Shown here: in pieces, positions 63,635-64,000 of the stretch
Position numbering within the stretch: position 1 is the first letter of the stretch
Layout of the letters: every line of letters begins with the position of its first letter
DNA from: Bubalus kerabau
Lineage: Eukaryota > Chordata > Mammalia > Artiodactyla > Bovidae
Assembly (NCBI RefSeq): GCF_029407905.1
Contig: NC_073628.1
Location: forward strand, 22,473,501 to 22,537,500
DNA length: 64,000 bases
Direction: 5' to 3'
Made by a program: the position numbers and the translations under genes
Notes under the pieces: model-generated
What the model was told of the DNA's origin: nothing
The model's database searches: none
What the model saw: only the letters and a program-made list of their open reading frames with translations

Positions 63635-64000
63635 GTAAGCCATTCATCGGTGTCTCCTCCTCTTTTTTCTAAAGATGGGTAGAAAAATATTGTCAGAATA
63701 AATATTGATTTCTAACATGTTTGTGCATGAGTGTCGTGGGATAGAACACATCAGATGCTCTTCATTCAGTGGAGATGACTTTAAGATGGTGCTAGCTGTC
63801 AGCCAAAATAAGTGGAGCATCAAATTAAATTGCCCAGGAGAAATAAACAGCAAAGCCCAAACTAAGCAGGTCTCTAAGTAAATAGCTGACTCAGTGCTAG
63901 GAAACTCTGGTGGTGTTGGACCACCAAAGAGGCTGAGAACTCGAAGCGTGGAGCTTTGGAATTGCTGCAGGAACCCCTCCGTACTGCTCCAGATCTTGTC
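63635..64000 (+). other. CDON: CDON intron 16, 5' end
   Basis: 365 bases after the exon 16 donor with no recognised element. The next coding exon is not reached. Confidence 0.9.

Overview
This is mammalian genomic DNA from a ruminant, most likely a bovid (cattle or a close relative). It has long introns, no bacterial-style gene density, and a repeat set typical of Bovidae: Bov-tA and Bov-A2 SINEs, BovB (RTE) LINE 3' ends, CHR-type tRNA SINEs, a young ruminant L1 3' end and a bovine mariner MITE. Cattle, yak, buffalo, sheep and goat cannot be separated from this sequence alone.

The only host protein-coding gene I can support is CDON (CDO), on the + strand. CDON is a cell-surface co-receptor for Hedgehog ligands that also acts in cadherin-linked myogenic signalling. 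Fifteen coding exons (2 to 16, assuming one non-coding first exon) give 2,974 coding bases, or 991 codons plus one base. In order they encode a signal peptide, five Ig domains, a linker, three fibronectin type III domains and the transmembrane helix. Every exon pair joins in frame at canonical GT/AG sites. The cytoplasmic tail and 3' end lie beyond the right edge. The promoter and first exon lie beyond the left edge.

Layout: 1-22781 is the 3' part of intron 1, made of repeats and unrecognised non-coding DNA, with a 45-bp minisatellite at 10487-10860. 22782-22918 is exon 2 (start codon and signal peptide). 24691-36459 holds exons 3-8 (Ig1-Ig5). 43152-59486 holds exons 9-15 (linker and FNIII 1-3). 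63413-63634 is exon 16 (juxtamembrane stalk and transmembrane helix).

The most unusual structure surrounds exon 2. About 1.1 kb upstream, at 21743-21878, lies a diverged copy of the exon 2 coding part with its splice donor: same 76-base length, open reading frame, no ATG. Next to it, 21508-21721 is an inverted copy of intron 2 sequence at 24358-24567. Exon 2 is therefore flanked by about 210-base reverse-complementary arms, and the upstream locus looks like a chimera of two pieces of its own neighbourhood. I found no novel enzymatic system, CRISPR array, operon or viral gene; the remaining points of interest are retrotransposition structures and local repeats.
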